NCBI GenBank assembly: GCA_937873105.1 | Contig: CALMWD010000124.1 | Span: 1-8,782 of the forward strand | Direction: 5' to 3' | DNA length: 8,782 bases | From: an uncultured Rhodanobacteraceae bacterium | GTDB lineage: Bacteria > Pseudomonadota > Gammaproteobacteria > Xanthomonadales > Ahniellaceae | Shown: one piece after another, positions 8,101 through 8,782 of the stretch | Layout: every line of letters starts with the position of its first letter | How positions within the stretch are numbered: the stretch's first letter is position 1 | The notes under the pieces: model-generated | What the model was told of the DNA's origin: nothing | What the model saw: the letters and a program-made list of their open reading frames with translations, nothing else | Databases searched by the model: none | Translations under genes and position numbers: made by a program

Positions 8101-8211
8101 GAATCGGGTGAAGACGCCTCCGGCAACCCGCTGCTGACGACCACGTACCGCACGCCGACCGGCTTCCAGGCCCCGCGTTCGGTCCGCTTCTCGGTCCAGT
8201 ACGACTTCTAA
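5182..8211 (+). CDS. Oar-like TonB-dependent outer-membrane receptor
   Basis: A 1009-residue outer-membrane protein that should import a large or scarce ligand using TonB energy. Residues 1-26 form a signal peptide: a basic start ending in KR, a hydrophobic core, and VFA before Gln27. Residues 29-100 look like a carboxypeptidase-regulatory beta-sandwich domain (GQKREIAVDADGNYRASAL, then APGKYKVTYNG). GVVEVTGS (105-112) is the likely TonB-box region. The plug follows, at about 118-230, with YYVNGFNITN (175-184), GGYGAEFGRSTGGVINLVTK (207-226). The rest is a long beta-barrel ending in RFSVQYDF with a terminal Phe, as expected for BAM-dependent barrel insertion. Six cysteines fall in three close pairs (429/450, 709/750, 886/905). 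An aspartate-rich DLDGDGTLE loop lies at 764-772. The architecture and size match the Oar-like receptors expanded in Xanthomonadales. The substrate is unknown; peptides, carbohydrates or siderophores are all possible. The gene is a single unit with its own promoter and terminator. Confidence 0.95.
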   Translation: MIQRNQFKRSALAVAIAVATSGAVFAQSNTTGYVFGQVSGGGAVTVENLGTGQKREIAVDADGNYRASALAPGKYKVTYNGQSREVTVNIGTGTAASFADASTLGVVEVTGSAINPIDISSVESTTILTSEQIAKIPVARNITNVALLAPGTVRGDAAFGNLASFGGSSVSENAYYVNGFNITNSFKSLNFGQVPFEAIQEQQVKTGGYGAEFGRSTGGVINLVTKRGSNEFQAGANVFYTPNSLEGDRPDVYLNNGTLLSDNSNDEASDELTTAIWASGALIQDRLFAYALVQYGDTDNSTFFGSRTGTPQNTTQSSESPNWLVKLDWNISDNHLVELTGMSDSRDFETDYYRSTGANRTERGAYLGTEYDERGGDTAILRYTGYLTDNFTLSALYGHGEASRSNYSVTAGGLRNEYFGQVGSPVSGCPVIVDARPSVVAGTNAPISGCSLASVIGTSLANDERDSARIDGEWALGDHLVRFGYEWDEFRSFDAESYSGAAVWRYGRYAGREDIVRKRVFQSGAGVGVDSQAFYIEDNWQLTDNFKLYGGLRWDSFENLNGDGDTFVKIDNQIAPRLGFSWDVNGDSTFKVFGNAGRYALPLNATVAVRGASRSLFSEQYYIFTGVDPVTGAPTGLTDVTEALTGREVRYLNNEFGVAKDPRTIADADLDPMYQDEYIIGFQTQITDALTGGIRGIHRNLKRAIDDQCDYRPILEWAADNGFGVDDPFSYVPETPDGQVHAYNPGFAFCHLYNPGQDATFNMDLDGDGTLEAVHLTADQLGPEAIRKYNAIEFFAEGSWDNFFLQGSWTIAHSYGNTEGGVKSDIGQDDTGTTQDFDYPELTIGSYGDLPNDRRHSLKLFGNYSITDEWSVGGNVLVQSGRPINCFGFLGGSNTSHYANSYFSCDPGPTSNQGDGNGDNGTTIVPRGSVGRTDWQRTLDLNVAYRPSFADGKLRFQADIFNVFNADAVTTVSESGEDASGNPLLTTTYRTPTGFQAPRSVRFSVQYDF

Positions 8212-8237
8212 GAAACACGCTGTATCGCAGTACCTTG

Positions 8238-8266
8238 GCGGCCACCTTCGGGTGGCCGCTTTTTTT
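8238..8266 (+). terminator. intrinsic terminator of the receptor gene
   Basis: A perfect 9-bp stem, GCGGCCACC (8238-8246) with GGTGGCCGC (8251-8259), is closed by a TTCG tetraloop and followed by seven T. C(UUCG)G is an exceptionally stable loop. It begins 26 bp after the stop codon and separates the receptor gene from the next one. Confidence 0.95.
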
Positions 8267-8282
8267 CGGGGATTCGAAGCGC

Positions 8283-8288
8283 CAGAAT
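8283..8288 (+). promoter_or_regulatory. possible -10 element upstream of the TPR-like gene
   Basis: CAGAAT matches TATAAT at four of six positions and sits just after the terminator, where a new promoter would be expected. No -35 box is convincing: the position 17 bp upstream falls in the terminator T-tract. A start near 8295 would leave almost no leader before the ATG at 8298. Confidence 0.25.
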
Positions 8289-8297
8289 GCGCGGCCC

Positions 8298-8360
8298 ATG
8301 CCTCGTGTCCCGAATCATCCGCGTGCAACGAAGCGCGCCGCCCCGGCGGTGTTGCCGTGA
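8298..8360 (+). CDS. possible 20-codon leader ORF overlapping the next gene
   Basis: A short ORF of 20 codons (MPRVPNHPRATK..., Arg/Pro-rich) begins with ATG at 8298 and ends in TGA at 8358-8360. The stop shares four bases (GTGA) with the GTG start of the downstream gene. There is no clear Shine-Dalgarno. It could be a translated leader that couples to the next gene, or chance. No similarity to a known peptide is recognised. Confidence 0.22.
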   Translation: MPRVPNHPRATKRAAPAVLP

Positions 8361-8782
8361 CGGCCCAGGTCGACGCGCTGGTCCGGCGCGCGCATGCGCA
8401 GTACCGGGATCGCCAGTTCGACCTGGCCGCGATCACCGTGTCCGGCGTGCTGTCGATGGCGCCGCAACATGCCGGTGCGCGCCTGCTGCAGGCCGCGATC
8501 GATCTGCGCTTCGACCGTTATCGCAGCGCGCATGCGCAGGTCCTGGCCGTGGCCGCGCATCCGCCGGCGGACGCGGCGACCGAATACGAACTTTTCCAGC
8601 GTCTGCGGACCTTCAACGAGCACGCCGCCATGGTCGAGAGCGCGCGTCGGCTGCTGGCCGCGAAGCCCCTCGACGTCGCCCAGCAGATGCAGTTGGCGTC
8701 GAGCCTGAGCGGCATCGGCGTCGCCGACGCGGCCGAGGCGGTGCTGGCGCGCATGCGCGCACGCGAGCCCGGCCATGTCGCG
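8357..8782 (+). CDS. helical-repeat (TPR-like) protein, N-terminus only; possibly a TPR-sulfotransferase
   Basis: A frame of 142 codons is open from the GTG at 8357 to the window edge. The protein is alpha-helical with TPR-like periodicity. The clearest unit is residues 7-39 (ALVRRAHAQYRDRQFDLAA... ending in MAPQH), where small residues and a Pro fall near the usual TPR positions. Weaker helical pairs follow at about 41-70, 76-105 and 108-140, the last ending in REPGHVA. No signal peptide or membrane segment is seen. Xanthomonadales often carry proteins with N-terminal TPRs and a C-terminal sulfotransferase domain next to Oar-like receptors, so that is my best guess. The catalytic part is outside the window and this cannot be shown here. 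The start is the first possible one in this frame after the terminator. It lacks a good Shine-Dalgarno and overlaps the stop of a 20-codon ORF. Confidence 0.5.
   Translation, partial: MTAQVDALVRRAHAQYRDRQFDLAAITVSGVLSMAPQHAGARLLQAAIDLRFDRYRSAHAQVLAVAAHPPADAATEYELFQRLRTFNEHAAMVESARRLLAAKPLDVAQQMQLASSLSGIGVADAAEAVLARMRAREPGHVA

Noticed and set aside
5164..8436. A 1090-codon open frame on the minus strand opposite the receptor gene
   Set aside because: It is low-complexity, Val/Ala/Arg/Asp-rich, with no domain, signal or ribosome site. It is open because of the strong third-position G/C bias of the receptor gene, and it spans the terminator.

Overview
The window is GC-rich with strong third-position G/C bias. 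It looks like chromosomal DNA of a gammaproteobacterium of the order Lysobacterales (Xanthomonadales). The main reasons are a fused aspartate kinase/diaminopimelate decarboxylase, a MurL-type epimerase beside a MurD-like ligase, and a large Oar-like TonB-dependent receptor. I cannot assign a genus from the sequence alone.

Left part (1-4874, minus strand): three tightly packed genes, transcribed in the order lysAC, murL, murD2. The lysAC stop and murL start share four bases, and murL and murD2 overlap by 14 bp. This suggests one translationally coupled operon. LysAC carries out the first and last steps of the diaminopimelate/lysine pathway. MurD2 and MurL fit the non-classical route to the second residue of the peptidoglycan stem peptide: L-Glu is ligated to UDP-MurNAc-L-Ala and is then epimerised on the nucleotide precursor. 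The operon therefore groups functions for stem-peptide residues 2 and 3. murD2 runs off the left edge of the window.

Middle (4875-5181): a 307-bp divergent intergenic region. It has an AT-rich core with nested inverted repeats, a reasonable sigma70-type promoter for the rightward gene, a small hairpin in the lysAC leader, and a strong Shine-Dalgarno before the receptor gene.

Right part (5182-8782, plus strand): a 1009-residue Oar-like TonB-dependent outer-membrane receptor with signal peptide, N-terminal carboxypeptidase-regulatory-like domain, plug and barrel. It is closed by a strong intrinsic terminator with a UUCG loop. After it comes the start of a helical-repeat (TPR-like) protein that leaves the window. 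This may be the N-terminus of a TPR-sulfotransferase, a type often found beside such receptors. A 20-codon ORF overlaps its start.

I saw no RNA genes, insertion sequences, CRISPR arrays or signs of recent transfer. The most notable biology is the MurD2/MurL peptidoglycan branch. It is known in outline from Xanthomonas, but its coupling to lysAC and the PP-loop/cysteine architecture of MurL deserve a closer look.
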